Positions 23,116 through 36,860 of a stretch of 64,000 bases of DNA are shown here, in pieces; the first letter of the stretch is position 1; each line of letters opens with the position of its first letter. The DNA is from Capitella teleta (Eukaryota; Annelida; Polychaeta; Capitellidae): assembly GCA_000328365.1 (NCBI GenBank), contig KB296213.1, forward strand, positions 199,695 to 263,694. The letters are read 5' to 3'. Made by a program: the position numbers and the translations under genes. The notes beneath the pieces were generated by a model. The model was not told where the DNA came from and searched no databases. It worked only from the letters and a program-made list of their open reading frames with translations.

Positions 23116-23820
23116 CTTCGGAAGAACATTCGGATTAAATATTTTTACTGGTATAATTATGTGTTCGGTGAACTACAACTTAGTATCAGTATGACGTCAT
23201 AAATGTAACCGTGGGTTATCGCTGAACACGTAGTTATAAAGGAGTAACTAGAGAATAAGAAAGAATGCCGATTGGGGTCACGTTATCGGTCAGGTCGTAA
23301 ACGGATTGTCTAAATAAAATTATGTGTAATAATAAGTAATAATATATAAATAATAATAATTCCTCCTAGAACAATAAGAATTTCCCCTCAATTCCATTGA
23401 AATCCGCGAATTATATTATAGCAATGAATTATTTGGGCTGATTTCGGGGATATATCATGTAGATATACATCGAGATCACTAGGGTTATTGCAATATGATC
23501 ATGACGAAAAGTCTCTTTAGCACCACAGTAGTATATATAACGCATGTTATCAGTGTTTAACACTAACTTATTCGAAACGAATTAAACTTAATCTTGGAAA
23601 GAGAGATGAAATAATTAAAGACATAATTAGTCCAGATACGAAGCACAGCAAGTTTTGCAACCATAAATGAAAATGGTGATGGGGTAGGCAGCGCGAGGTC
23701 CAGTAAGTGAAATGATACGATGAGTTTCTGATGCACAGGATTGGTGCTTTATAATAATAAATAATAACAAATATAATTAGTCGAGTTTCCTCTGGCCATA
23801 TTGTGCCTTTCTTTGGCTTA
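23116..23820. other. Upstream or intronic region of protein A
   Basis: AT-rich; presumably intron 1 of the membrane-protein gene. No exon recognised. Confidence 0.4.
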
Positions 23821-23824
23821 TACA

Positions 23825-23975
23825 GTTGGGGGCGCCATCCTTTCCATCCAGGGTAGTGAAGCAGGGGCTACGTGTGCCTTCAGCTTTCAGCCAAGGACAC
23901 GAGGCTGACTTCGAACCTCCAGCGGCAAGTCCTTTCGCGGCGAGCACGCTAACCATTCGACCATCACCTCTCCTA
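23825..23975 (-). mobile_element. tRNA-derived SINE
   Basis: On the minus strand, TGGTCGAATGG at 23963-23953 fits a pol III A box. GGTTCGAAGTC at 23917-23907 fits a B box; together they span 57 bases. The order and spacing are tRNA-like (Ser/Leu type with a longer variable arm). The sequence is much more GC-rich than its surroundings, continues as an unrelated body (to about 23825) and lacks a clean acceptor stem, so a SINE rather than a functional tRNA. Confidence 0.6.
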
Positions 23976-23999
23976 TGGTGCTTTATGAATCGGTAAAAA

Positions 24000-25080
24000 T
24001 AGTGGCAGCTTTATATTTCGGGTTTGCTATTCCCCTTGGTATCGTGAATAGCCGATTTGTCATGGCACCGTTATTCTAAATAGCAATTCTGTGGCTCAAC
24101 CCAATCAAATTAATCGTCAGTGAGGAGAGTGAACGTGCGATAAGGGTGATGGCAAAACACGATGCCCTTCTGACGTAATAACTCGTTCCGCAATGACTGT
24201 TGTGACCGTGGCATCTGAGTATTCAGAGAACGAGGATTGGCGCCATATGCAAATGGATCGCACGGATCACTCATTTTGGTTCGCTAATTAGGATTTCGAG
24301 TTCGGATCAACCGATTCGACATCATTAAATTAATCACCGCCATCCCGACGTCAGTGTTGATCGTCCATCATATTAATCTATATATAGACGTACAGACAAA
24401 AATTACATAGATCTACTTAGGCTGTTAGGGCTATACGCCTCGCAAACCACAGAACATGTCGCAAACAGCGTCTTCATGGCGGAATAATGCACCGATGAAC
24501 TACGTGCCTGTTACGCCGCAGTGTATGTGGCTACTGCACATAACATGTAAACAACACGAAAACCTTGCACGGTTCAGTCTTGATTAAGCGGATAGATATA
24601 AAACAGCACGATGCGACGACATGCACTCGTACCTGTCGACGTCTGTCCCATCGTCGCGCGTGGGCGTTGGACGATTAGCGACTAGGCCATTATCCCATAT
24701 ACACATGCATTGGTCGTACCATCCGAATCCTCACGGGGTAAACGATAGCCTAATTGAATCAGAAACAGACAGGTTATCTCTACGAATGAGCATGCCCTTT
24801 GAACTTAGCACATACCTGAAAGTGTATTGCACATCGCACCTATCTTTAAATTTGACCTCGATATCAAGTTTTTGCCTTTTTTAATTTTCTCCTTTCATGT
24901 GTTGCTCTATGCTATATGCCAAAGAACTGCATTAAGTGTGTAATGCTTAACGCTATCACGCTAAGACTGCTTGAGGATGATTTGATTGCTGCTTACCACC
25001 TGATAATATGTACAAAGATAAGGATCTCGATGAAGGGTTCGGGATTCAGTCACGCTTGGACATCCATGTGGGCAGGTAGT
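24000..25080. other. Spacer, no gene supported
   Basis: An 87-codon frame at 24621-24884 has no recognisable domain or splice context. Possible location of the missing first exon of protein A. Confidence 0.3.
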
Positions 25081-25087
25081 TTGCACG

Positions 25088-25204
<117 letters not shown>

Positions 25205-25865
25205 TAATTAATTTTATTATACTCAAGTGCTTAAAATACATAAAAGTTTCAAAGCACAAAATAAAACATATGAAAATGTGTTTGGAAAAAAGATCATAGA
25301 AACATAAAAACAAGTCAAGCTCAATGAACAACCGTAAATGATGTGATGCTATAGTATAGGGGAACCCAGCACATAATTAAAATAGAAATTCATTAATTCA
25401 AATTCTGTGGAGGCTATAGCTTTCTTTTGTGGCTTAAATTTTGAACGAAAAAAAACAGGTGCTTTTAATCGCCTGATCGGCACGTTTTGGCGATAATTTT
25501 GCAAAATTCTGGATAGATAATTAAGAGCTTAAAACGTTAACTTCAAGAGAAATCTGTTTTTAGGTAAGTTGCAGCCAGTGGGAGTCTTTTGTCGTGGTAT
25601 CAATACCTAGTACATCCTCTGAGTCTTGCGCAACAGTTTTTGACTCGCTGTAATGACCTTGAATATTTCATGATATCTGAATTTAAACTGTATGTTTGTA
25701 CGCGTTACTGATGCACAACACTTTATATTAAGGAGTTTCTCGCCTTCTTTTGTGCATATCAGCATCAGTCACACAGTCACGATTTATAATTTGAATCACG
25801 GAATAATCACGTACTATCACAACCTATAATCACGAAAAATGACACCGACACGTGAGGAATATAGT

Positions 25866-26694
25866 GAATTTTCTCACTCTGTAGGCTTCCAGATTGAAGT
25901 CGTGAGAAATGGAAAACCGTTCAAGAACGTCAGCATTTCATCGTTTCCTCGCTTCATTGAATTAGGAAGAAAGTCGATTTTGCGAAGGGATGAGGAACTA
26001 AATTTTAAGTGATGTTCTATTGACTCATAGCACCAATTGATAGCATTCCGTGCCAAAAACACCATGCCTGGATGCAAGCGTAAGGAAATAATGCATTCCG
26101 AATATCGGGGTTAGCATTGCGCCTATGGGAGAATGGCTTCCATTGCGAAGTATAGGAGGCAAACGTCAGCTGATGGCTTGGTTTGGCTGATGGCTGATTG
26201 GTCCCGTTCCCCTCGTGAAGGTATCGATTTCAGCCAATCAGAGCAGATCATCTTCGCCATAAAAGGACATCTTTGTTGTTTACGAAACGAAAGCGCATGC
26301 GTGGTTCATTCTGGCTGACCTTTTTACTGTTTCAGGATGAAAAACGTGGTAGGTGTCCTAGAAAATCGCTTGTTAAAATAAGAAAAATAGCGAAAACTAT
26401 TTTTTGTTTGCGCCTGACTGGTGGCAAAATGATTATTCTATCCATTTCCGAAAATAAAATAAAAAAAATATCCCGGGTTTTAGTCGCAGGACACGGTGAT
26501 ATGACGAGGCCCATTGTAAAAAATGGGGAACTCGGTGTTTCATCACAGCGACTGACGTCACGCCTAATTAGCAATATATCGCCCGCGAAATCGTTAGCGA
26601 TGATATTCCTTGTGTGAGCCAGGCATAAGAATCATCTTTGGTGCATCAAATAACGACTCAAAGTCCATTTTCAACCAGTTCTCCCTCCCTTTAA
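25866..26694 (-). mobile_element. Unclassified repeat, copy 2
   Basis: Reverse-complement partner of 12047-12735. It shares the CTCCCTCCCTTTAAT end and extends beyond copy 1 at the other end by some 120 bp (about 25866-25990). Copy 1 is therefore probably truncated there. No terminal repeat or transposase domain identified. Confidence 0.75.
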
Positions 26695-26919
26695 TGAAGT
26701 TGAAATTAATCGTATAACGCTCAGTGATTTAGATCCGGAGCACTGGCCATTTGTAGGGCCGCCCAGGAAGCCAATGCGACTGAACCGTATCCGAGAATCT
26801 CAATTTGCAACGCTTCCAGCGTGATTTTCTCATGGCCCATGAGAAAATCACGCTCTGGATGTGAGGTCTGTGATATCCGGGACATTATATGCATCCCATT
26901 GGTTGGTGTTATTCAGCCA

Positions 26920-27500
26920 TGCATTTTCATTCCCATTTCTTGCCCATTCATTTTTATGCTCATTTCGATGCCTATTTTCATGCCTATTTCCTTGCCTATT
27001 TCCATTCCCATTTTTCATTCCTATTTTCATGCCCATTTTTATGCCCATTTCGATGCCTATTTCCATGCCCATTTCTTTGCCTATTTCCATTCCCATGTAT
27101 TTTCATTCCTATTTCCATGCCCATTTTTATGCCCATTTCGATTCCTATTTTCATTCCCAGTTTCTTGCCTATTTCCATTCCCCTTTCTCATTCCTATTTC
27201 CATGCCCATTTGTATGCCCATTTTGATGCCTATTTCCATGCCCATTTCCTTGCCTATTTCCATTCCCATGTATTTTCATTCTTATTTCCATGCCCATTTT
27301 TATGCCCATTTCCTTGCCTATTTCCATTCCAATTTTTCATTCCTATTTCCATGCCCATTTGTATGCCCATTTTGATGCCTATTATCATTCCCATTTCTTG
27401 CCTATTTCCATTCCCATTTTTCATTCCTATTTCCATGCCCATTTTTATGCCCATTTCGATGCCTATTTTCATGCCCATTTTCATTTCAATTTCTATTCCC
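26920..27500. repeat. 12-bp minisatellite (ATGCCYATTTYN)
   Basis: About 45 degenerate units of 12 bases such as ATGCCCATTTCG and ATGCCTATTTCC, with occasional 16-base spacers (ATTCCCATGTATTTTC) marking a higher-order period. The repeat is open in several frames (MPISMPIS, FHAHFYAHF), which produces long but spurious reading frames on both strands. Confidence 0.95.
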
Positions 27501-27682
27501 TAAAGCAACCTCACACACCCTTCGGTTTGGCACTTTTTGTATAAAAGAAAAGCCGCAGAAACAAACAGAAAAAAAAAATCATGTTTATTTACAATGTGAT
27601 CGATGGTTTATTACATCAAGCTTTCAGATGAAAACACGACGGATCTGCAGGTCAAACCATAGAAATAATATAGAGACAAGAA

Positions 27683-30600
27683 TTAGTTCACGAAAGCGTC
27701 ATTCGTGTAACCCTGCATGCGGTCGGGTGCAGTGGGAGAATCTCCTGGAGCAAAGGCAGAGTATGGTGGCGCCACGTCACATTCGTTATGGACACCAGCG
27801 ATGACGTCATCGTAAGATGGCGGCATTTCCATATCCGCCGGATAAGCGGACAGAGTGGGAAATTCCAGACTCTGTAAGAATGCATTACTTAAATTTGTAA
27901 TCAGTGTTTTGCAACCTATGACTTCGATACTCGTATATTTGTTTGCGATATAAAAGGCTGGTTTAAAGTTTAAACCTGGTTATAGATCACCTAATCACAA
28001 TACGAAAATGCTCTTGAGAATGGCCGGGGGTATAGAGGATCGTTTCGTTGTGAAGCTTATCTTGATCTCAATACGAGAAGACATCCCCTATACCCAGTAT
28101 ATTAGATTGTTCGTAAATGAGAGTACGGCGGCCATTATAGGTCCTTCCAATTTGGAATAAAGCCTCCTCACCATTTCATACGGAGGGGGTTCGTCGGCGG
28201 ATTCGACAACGTCAGTCTGCAAAGAGCAAAAATATATAAAGGACTGCAATTGAACCAATGTGCGTTTTTGTTTTTCACGTCCATTCAAAATTATAGCACG
28301 TATATAGGCGCCGGTCATGAGTGAACGAACCTATTTCGACTTCTGGATCTTTAGTCCTGACCTTTGTGACCTCAAGGCTAAATTTCAATTTCTATTGTTA
28401 CATCAGTCAAACTAAATACATGTTCAATGGGGCGATTCGACCTCAGTATAAAGATGCCGCTATTGTACCAGATACTGTATATATAGTACTAGATATATAA
28501 TTATATAACCTCTAAACAGAATTTTTGGATCTGAGAGATGGAGTATCAAGTATCGATCCCTCTCTGTGGTTGTGGTACCTCATTTACACAACATGTATAG
28601 ATTCAGGCCTTCTAATATTTCTTGTCTGCTTCGTTCAATTTTAACCTATTTGAATCCAATTTTGAACTCTTTATTTTTAATTACACATTTTTAGTTTCTT
28701 GCTCTCTTTTCACTTGTTTACCTATTTCTGAATTGTATGTGAGTCTGATATGAATTGAATATATGCTAAATACGTATGGTACTAACAAACATCTATCGCA
28801 GGAAAGCCACGCATCAATTTTAATAATACATGTATAATTATTACGTAAACGGAATGCCGTCTGAATATTCTATGCATACGCATGAATGAGAATCTCACAG
28901 CTGAGGAATTAATTATGCATGTGTAATAAGTGTTTCACGATTTCATCCCGAACGACATTTTTGTATGTGCAACCAAACCACCTGAAGATATCCATCGGAT
29001 GAGAGTGTGCCTCTTGCGTGAAATGGGGGAATTTCATCACGAACCAAAAAAAAAAAAAAAGAAAAAAAAAAACCCAAAAAAAAATGAGAGAAAAGGAGAG
29101 ATGTGAAAAAAATGTGGAGAAGGAGATTGGGTTCGTGTGTAGGTGACGTGCTCATCCTCAGCTTTTTTTGTTCTCTTTATTTTTTTCCTGCTCAAGCACC
29201 TTGTGGGTTGCGTAATATTGGGCTCAGCTTCTTGTTATCTGTCTCTATTATGTGATCCGATTTTCGATAATATTGTGGCACACGCATTGCACACTGATTT
29301 CCAGGGAAATATGATGGGAGAATGAATAACATTTCTCGCATTATTCTTCTCGAGTCATGCATGTGTTATACGTGGCAGAGGGCAAGGCGTGGTCATTGCT
29401 AATTGAAGAATCACACACTGCGTGAGCAAGTCATGATTTCATCCGTGATGCTACTCACTGGGCGTCGTTTCTTGCCCTTGTATATTCCGACCAGGCTCAA
29501 GGCGACGAAGCTCACTAAACCGATCACGACAAGAGTGGCAAACACATACAACACGATCAGCCAGACTGCAGTTCCGCTGGAAGACGATGGTTCTGAAAGG
29601 AGATCAATAACTGCGGCCTAATTTAGATCAGTATCACTGGTACCATTTGGTGACGTTGTTGTGGAAGGTGCATTCTCATCACATCGTACAATTAAGTCTG
29701 AGTTTCTTTGCCATTTTCGGTTTATTCTCTCGTACCAACTTCCGCTCTGCACTTCACCGGGCGTCGCTGCGTTTCGACCTTCTGCTCTGACGTCATACTG
29801 AAGCAATCCGTGAAATTAATTAAGACCAAGTCAAAATAAGTATTGGGCAGAAACAGCAGTTATCCTACTGTTATACAAAACAGAGAGAAAGCATGTTTTC
29901 GTGTGAAGTCATAGCAGGGCCATATGATAATAAATTAAGTTCTATACACGGTATCTTTAACGGATCCAAAATTTGCCATGACGATTCAAGGCAGCCAAGA
30001 ATGGAGAAAAGGTTTGTGTATTTGCTTCGTAGAACAACTGAAAAAAACAACAAAAAAAAACAATAACCTCGCCAAATGTCCAAAGTGGGATGACAATGAT
30101 GTACAAGAATAACCGAGAATTCTAGTATCAGATACAAATCTTCGTACAGATTTTCTGAGTAAATGTTACGATGACCACAGTCCTCGCGAGACGCACAATT
30201 AGTTATGTAATCAGGGGTGACGGTCAGCAATAATATTATACATGCAGATGACCGCGTGGTATTCGAGGCACACCCTCATAATAATGTCCTCTCAGTTCTG
30301 ATCCTTGAACTCTGACTTAGCTGTAAAGATTAACTGAACGTAAGAAATTGAGTGTGAAAGTTACAGAGACACCATCGTACCGCGTTGTTGACATCCTTGG
30401 TTCTGCGTTTGCTACTTCTCACTATCGGAATATTTGAATCACATACAAACATAATACTCAGATATATCTAGGTACACAAGATAAGGTCACTCAAGGAGAG
30501 GTAAACAACTAAATGCAATCCAAAAGAAGGTGACGACAAGTCGACCACAGGGAAAACGAATTGCTCCGGAATAGAGACACAGCTTATCATATACGGAACA

Positions 30601-31339
30601 ATACACCTGGGAACCAATTAAAGAAACAATTGCTATCAGCTCTGAAGGCATGTGGAATCCGCACCTGAGCGAAGCAATTGTGCCTCCATGTGTTTCATTG
30701 CCCATTCAAAATGCATTATACACATGTTTATATGTTCCAGGTATGTGTCAATTCTCCCTCCAGAAAGAGGGCCATGCACTTGCTTTAAATGTACTGGTTT
30801 AATTGCAGGGTAAAGACCACATCAGTTTGAAAGGTTCAACATATGTTATTTGCAATCGGTCACTTACGTTTTTGCTGCTGCATCTACTGGTACCGATTAC
30901 CCAGTACCCGTTTGTGTAGTACAAATAATACGTTGATGATGATGATGCGAATTCATTTGGTGACGAGGAGGATGTTAAGGATGACTTTGAATATGTTGAT
31001 TTCAAATAAAGAGCTCTGCTATTGCATTCAGTGTTGGCATTTACGTATATCCCACGAAACGAAGAGTCTGTCGTGTAATCAACTTGTGTAGACGTGCACG
31101 TTGCAGCTGCAGATAAAAATGAACACAATTCAGTTGTCGCAAGATTGGAACAACATACTACATAAAAATAAAATGCTGTATTCGGCTACCAAAAAGGCAG
31201 TATTCAAATAATCAGAATTTCCCATGAGTCATAAAGTACTCGTATGACTTATGCAGTATAACTTTAACTCACCTGAAATCAATGGAAATGTGGCCAATAT
31301 TCCATGGCTCATAATCACACACAGAAGAAGAACTCTCAT
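27683..31339 (-). CDS. PPxY-tailed single-pass membrane protein B (complete)
   Basis: Six exons: 31339-31273, 31106-30868, 29797-29644, 29592-29459, 28216-28172, 27871-27683; about 275 residues. Exon 1 is a signal peptide (MRVLLLCVIMSHGILATFPLIS). Exon 2 encodes a Ser-rich ectodomain with Cys at TC, EC and RC, and STYYLYYTNGYWVIG. Exon 3 has SGSWYERINRKWQ...LIVRC followed by a Ser/Thr/Pro stalk. Exon 4 has the TM helix (VWLIVLYVFATLVVIGLVSF) and a basic stop (KGKKRR). The tail has EPPPYEM and MPPSYDDV (both PPxY) and APPYSAF. Entry phases 1, 0, 1, 0 equal those of protein A, which supports gene duplication. Function is unknown; the tail motifs suggest sorting or ubiquitination by WW-domain ligases (inference). 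Confidence 0.85.
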
Positions 31340-33200
31340 GATGGCAGTGGTGATAATCGTCTTCTGTCCACTATCATTTTAGGCTAAAGGAAACGTGCAT
31401 TGTTGACCTCAGCCTGTGAGCTGGAGATAGATTGGCAAGGCAGAGCATAGCACCGCGCTGTACCGAGACTTGATTTGGACCCCTTATCAGCGCATCAAGA
31501 GATGCACTCGAACACGCAAAACAAACGACAGAACGAGCATTGTATCAGAATTGGTAATATTACTAATTGCACAATACTATAGGTCAAGTATATAGGGGGA
31601 CGCGTCTCGCTCTCATTGGTATCTCAGCCACCCTGGTCATTTATTGCACAGCACACCACAAGTAAACGCCACAAGAACAAATTTATACCACGATAATCGC
31701 GCTGGTGTTCAATGGTCTTATCATTTGTTTCCGTCCATAAGATATGTTATGTTGCATGTATGTATATTTGTATATATAAGTTGTCCATCTTCCAAGTTAC
31801 GATTGTAATACACCAACTATGCAGAAGTCAACCCTGGACTGAGTGTTAAAGGCACTGTGGTCTGCCAGTGCCGTTCAACATATTCATACATTCCTACATT
31901 GGCTTTTGTCGACGCCTCTGACTGCAGAATAAAGAGTTCTGATCGTCAAATTGCGCCATGAGCGGCTTGGGGTATTCATTTGAGAGCAGAAAAATATAAT
32001 TATACAAGGGGGTTTGGAAGTTGATGTCTCCCAAATTTGTGCCAAGGTGAAAGGATAGAACATTGCGAAGTGGGAGGATACAGGTGAAGCTGGTGTGTGA
32101 CTGCATCTTTAAGAAAATCGATGTGACATACGAAAATCTATCAGTAATTGGCACTGTATGTACTTAATAAGAGTCAGCTTTGGATAAAAGCCAAGGCGAT
32201 GATCAAACGAGGAAATCCGCTCTCAAGCAGATGTGGCTTATCAAGGTAGAAAGAAAATATCAGTGGAAACCGTGACAGGAGGAGTTGTCACTCTTGCAGG
32301 TGGCAACGATATTTACACGTGGAGGTATTGCGATCCACTCTGATTCAGGGTAACTAAAACGTGAGATTATTCTGGATAATACTATTTGTGCAGTTCGCAA
32401 AGTTCTGAATCCCTAATGTGCAAAAACTAGCTGTGAATTACTTATTTGATGAAGACACATTGCCCAATATTTTATGCAGAAAGTATCATGGAAACCATTT
32501 GTATTTCAACTGACAGCAAACTTGAAAAACAGGGGAATGGAAAATGCTTCAATGAGCAATACGTGTATATCATATATTTGGGGTTTGCAACGAAAAGAGT
32601 AATTTCTGCCCAGTGAAACAGATATTGAGTTTGTATTTACCGGCAGTTCGCCAAATCTTTGTTTGGTATAAACCGATGATCGAACTCTATAATCTTAAAG
32701 TTGAAAAATCGGGCTACATCTGGGATTCAAAAAAAAAAAAAAAAAAACGTTTACAAATTCTTTATAACCGGAAGTTATATAAACCGAGTTCGATAAACGA
32801 AGGCAAGAAGCAATTTTTTTTCTCTACCTTTCTTTCGCTATCTTATACTTTTTTCTCTCTTTTCTTTCCTTCCTCTCTTCTTTCCTGTACTGCACCTTCT
32901 TCTTATTTTTTCTGCACCTGGAACTGGCCGCCCTCCAGAAAAGATTTTTAAGCCTAAGGTCAACACCTCAATTCTATGTCATTTTACCTTTTGTTCATCG
33001 TTGTTCTCCAAAATAGACTTCCTTTCCTTCCTATCCTATAAATCAAGTTTTGACAATTATTCTAGGGCATTTATTTTTTATTTTTTTTTTTTAATCGATT
33101 GGGTAAGAAATGGACACGACTCATTTAAACACAGGTGGGGGGGGGGAGGGTCCGGCGATTTATCAGAATACGACAAAGCTTGGCGATTTCAAAGCTTGGC
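31340..33200. other. Spacer, no gene supported
   Basis: Contains a short hairpin GGCACTG...CAGTGCC at 31851-31872, poly-A at 32730-32747 and poly-T/poly-G tracts at 33080-33150. Open frames (31894-32154 minus, 32613-32951 plus) are low-complexity or unrecognised. Confidence 0.4.
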
Positions 33201-33209
33201 GATGACCAC

Positions 33210-34255
33210 CCGGACTGTTAATTGGACCTGATGACCTTCAAAGGACGACCAGCACTCGTGACTGTGGATTACTACTCTGGTTGTATCACACATGGTCCAC
33301 TGCCTTCAGAGACCACAGTAGCAGTCATCCGGGCTCTACATCGGATGTTCCAGAAATTTGGCCTCGCTGAGCGCCTGATATCGGACAACGGACCATGTTT
33401 CAAGTCAGAGGTCTTTGGCCTGTTCTGCAAACAACTAGACATCCAGCATAGCACCTCCAGCCCTAATTACTACCACCATGGCAATGGGAGAGCTGAGCGA
33501 GCCATTCGGACAATCAAGCAGATGCTCAGGAAGACTGTCGGTGACGACATCCGAATGACTCAAGCAATGGTTGTTTATCCTGATACTCCGGTCGACGATC
33601 AACTACCAAGTCCAGCACAATTATTCTTCAATCATAGCATAAACACACAGCTATGAGCTATGCTATCCCGGTCTCCACTCCCTGAGGAAGAAGAAAGCAA
33701 GACTGGGAGAACACAGATCCGCTCACCTCCAGCCCACATCAAAACCTCCTAACTACAGCGAGAAGCAACCAATTTGGTTTACTGACGATGCGTCGAAGGA
33801 GTGGTGCCCTGGAACAATGCAACAAAAGGACAAGCATCCAGATTCCTATTGGATAACCCCTGAAGAGAGGAACACACCTTTCCGGCGCAACGCTGCATTT
33901 ATCAAGAACAGGAAGCCCTGCACTCCAGAGCAGCTCTGCACTCCAGATGATAGCAAATCCACTTCTCCCACTGAACCTGGAGATCATCATGGCGATGATT
34001 GCCTACCATCTGCGACACTAGATGATGTCATGCCGACAACTTCTGCCAACACTGAGGTGGGGCCTGTTCCATGCCAAGCAACTGCACTGATGAATCCGCT
34101 GGCTGATACGAAGGGTACCGCACCCGAAGTGGTCAGCATCCCCAAAAGAGACTCATCTACCCTGCCTCCAAGTCCTCCCAAGGAGGGGGATGTTGATGAC
34201 CTTGATTCCTTCATTTCTATTTCTCAATTGCATCTCTCATCAACTCATTAACATT
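33210..34255 (+). mobile_element. Ty3/gypsy-type LTR retrotransposon fossil (integrase region)
   Basis: Encodes part of a retroviral-type integrase core (VTVDYYSG...LISDNGPCF...YHHGNGRAERAIRTIKQ), followed by an integrase C-terminal-like segment. The best fit is the K02A2.6-like Ty3/gypsy group (recalled). Only the 3' part of the polyprotein is visible: no capsid, protease or reverse transcriptase and no long terminal repeats were found. It is a broken, 5'-truncated old copy carrying several breaks. Confidence 0.8.
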
Positions 34256-34517
34256 TTGGACTAAGTGCTTCACCTCATCTCATTACATTTATAAGCCCGT
34301 TTGTTCCTGACCAGCCTCAGTCGATATCTGGCGATCGTTCTTTATTTAACAGTGTGGAATTGATAGTTCTGTCTTCATACATATTCCTCTTATATTAGAT
34401 TGCTGCAGCCACCTCTTAAGCAAATGACTGCTCGACAAAGAGCGACACCTATATCAGTCGGCTTTGCACTTTGAAGGGCAATCATGGAATGTAACAATGC
34501 AGCTACCGATCGATGCA

Positions 34518-34529
34518 GAGCACGGAAGG

Positions 34530-34586
<57 letters not shown>
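34518..34586. repeat. (GA)n microsatellite
   Basis: About 30 GA units ending in a poly-G run. The reading frames across it are artefacts. Confidence 0.95.
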
Positions 34587-34590
<4 letters not shown>

Positions 34591-34599
34591 GGGGGGGAG

Positions 34600-36860
34600 G
34601 AGGGAACGAGGGGAAAGTCAGTGCCAACAGCACAGCGTTTAAGGCAAGGTGCATGCGCCCAGTGTCACTCGTCGGGTGGCACGGAGCAAAGGGACCTGAC
34701 ACGCTGCTATGGAACAAAGGTGAGTTAGCACTAGAATAGCAACTGGATGCCGCTCTTGCAAGGATGTGTTTCGGCGGTAGGTTTTGGCTAAACAGTTTCT
34801 GTGATCCAGAGATTCGATTTATTTTCAAATTTGAAGGTAGATGCTAATTTATTTTACTGTTTGCTCAGTTCGAGCCTGAACCTGTATCTGGGGGACAAAA
34901 CTTGTATATTCTGCAACGAGATGCTACGGCGATGCGATGCAAGGGTTATCAATAATTAATCGCCTCACATAGAAATAATTGAGCATCCATAAAGGTGGAA
35001 TTTGGCATGAATATTGCGTAAACTATTTGATGTAAATGTCATAAAAGATTTCAGAATATTCCCGCACATGTCAGGTCGGGGACGCTAGTTAAAAAGAATC
35101 GACATTAAACCACGCGAAATTGTTTATCGATTCTAAAATATTTATTTCACACCAAAATTCCTGAAAATCCAAAACAGATCAAAGCGCCTGTCTTGTCGTA
35201 AGATTTAAAATAAAAGTACATGTAACTGAAAACTGCAAAAGAACAAATAAGTAGATTCAACAGATGCAAGTTTGATTCACCTCATCCAATCCAAAATAAG
35301 ATAGAAATTTAGTGCAAATTGGCTGTCGCGCTGTCCCATTTCTTCTTATTGCGGGTTTTGCCACTCAATGTTATTCGTACCTGAGATCATGAGATTGAAC
35401 AAAGACTCCCGTTATAGCATGCCCTCGACAGGTGCATCTCAGTCTTTCAGATTGCATGCGTGCTCCCTGCTCAACATCATGTTTCTCAGAAATTCATATT
35501 TTCACTTTCTGCTGGGGTTGGGGGAACTCATCTGTCCGTATTCCCATAGAGGAAGAATAATCAAAGCCGTAGGTTACTATAGAAGACTGCTGTTGACTTG
35601 TCATCTGAGAAAGACCCACGAGCCGCGACCAATTGATCGATGCAAAGCATCACGTTCACTACTATATTGAGGGTTTCATCGCGTTATTTTATTTTATTTA
35701 TTTATTTTTTTTTTTTTTTCTGAAACAAGAAGCAGGGCGCTGTTTCATATCACACCTTGTTTCTGATAAAAAGCTCCACCACTGGGGCTATTAGGTGGTA
35801 TACATATATATTACGGAAGAAAGCACGCAGTTTAAAACAATAGTCAGTTTTCTTGGTAACCATGGCAACCTAGAATATATTACAGGGTCCAATTTAATGA
35901 CACAAGATGTAACCAAGGCATTAATCTTTGAGCACCTCTTGCTCCGATGAGGGTGGATATAGGTTTACCTGAATTATATGTTTTCCCATATTAGAACCTA
36001 CTTTAGGCCTCCCAACCGGAAACTTCCCTCGTCATTCAAGCAGATGAAGAAGCACGGCTGCAATTAAGCGCACCTTTGAAAGAGGGCGACGAATCGGATC
36101 AGAGAACGACACGCTTGCATAATGCGCACGCAAATGACAATTTACCATATCGGAAACCTATTTGAAGTAGTTAGTGTTCAGAATAGTTAGAATGTTAATT
36201 TATATAGGGTTGCAAAATGTCATGTCACACATTTCTAAACATGTATTTTAGTACATAATTAGTACTTCAGGTGTGCATTTGGAAAATGTTGAATAAATCA
36301 TGCATCAATCATAGCACTAAATAAATTGTGAATTGTGCCTAATTTTTGCCCCGTCTCACTCGGGTGGATGATCGATCATATTATATGAAACATATTTTGC
36401 TACCTCTAGTTAAAAGATTACTGTAAACTCTAAAATAATCCTGTACAATGTAGATTTAGAGAATGTGAGGGTCATATTGAGCTCACCCGCATTCAATAAA
36501 GGCTATATATAGAGAGAGATCAAAAGACGAAACCGATAAAATACGTATGGCCGCAAAAAGAATAGAATAGCTGAATGAGGAGATTCCCAATTAAGGACCC
36601 CGTTAAGGGGTTTCATGCATGATTGGCAAAGTTATAGTGATTTTACTGCAGTTGGGTATGCGTGTCCCATGCTAATTGATAGAGAAGGCTCTGATTCCAT
36701 GAAACAAAATGACGTTCAAATCTCACTTTGCGGTGCTTTCTATAGCATATAGAATGCTACATGCAGGCATATACTTATAATACTATAATCCATAATTATT
36801 TCAATAGCTATTACAGTATTTACTGAATATTTACAGGTGAAGATGCTGATCTAAGCCGAC
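34600..36860. other. Spacer upstream of GPCR 1
   Basis: AT-rich with a T-rich tract at 35690-35720. A 100-codon frame at 35368-35670 shows no domain. TATATATAGAGAG at 36507 and other TATA-like words cannot be tied to a start. Confidence 0.4.

Noticed and set aside
24456-24480. Minus-strand MKTLFATCSVVC as signal exon of membrane protein A
   Set aside because: No phase-1 donor follows, whereas the ectodomain exon needs one.
26821-27503. 184-204 codon frames rich in Pro-Ile-Ser-Met or His-Ala-Phe
   Set aside because: Produced by a 12-bp minisatellite that lacks stops in several frames; no start context or splice partners.
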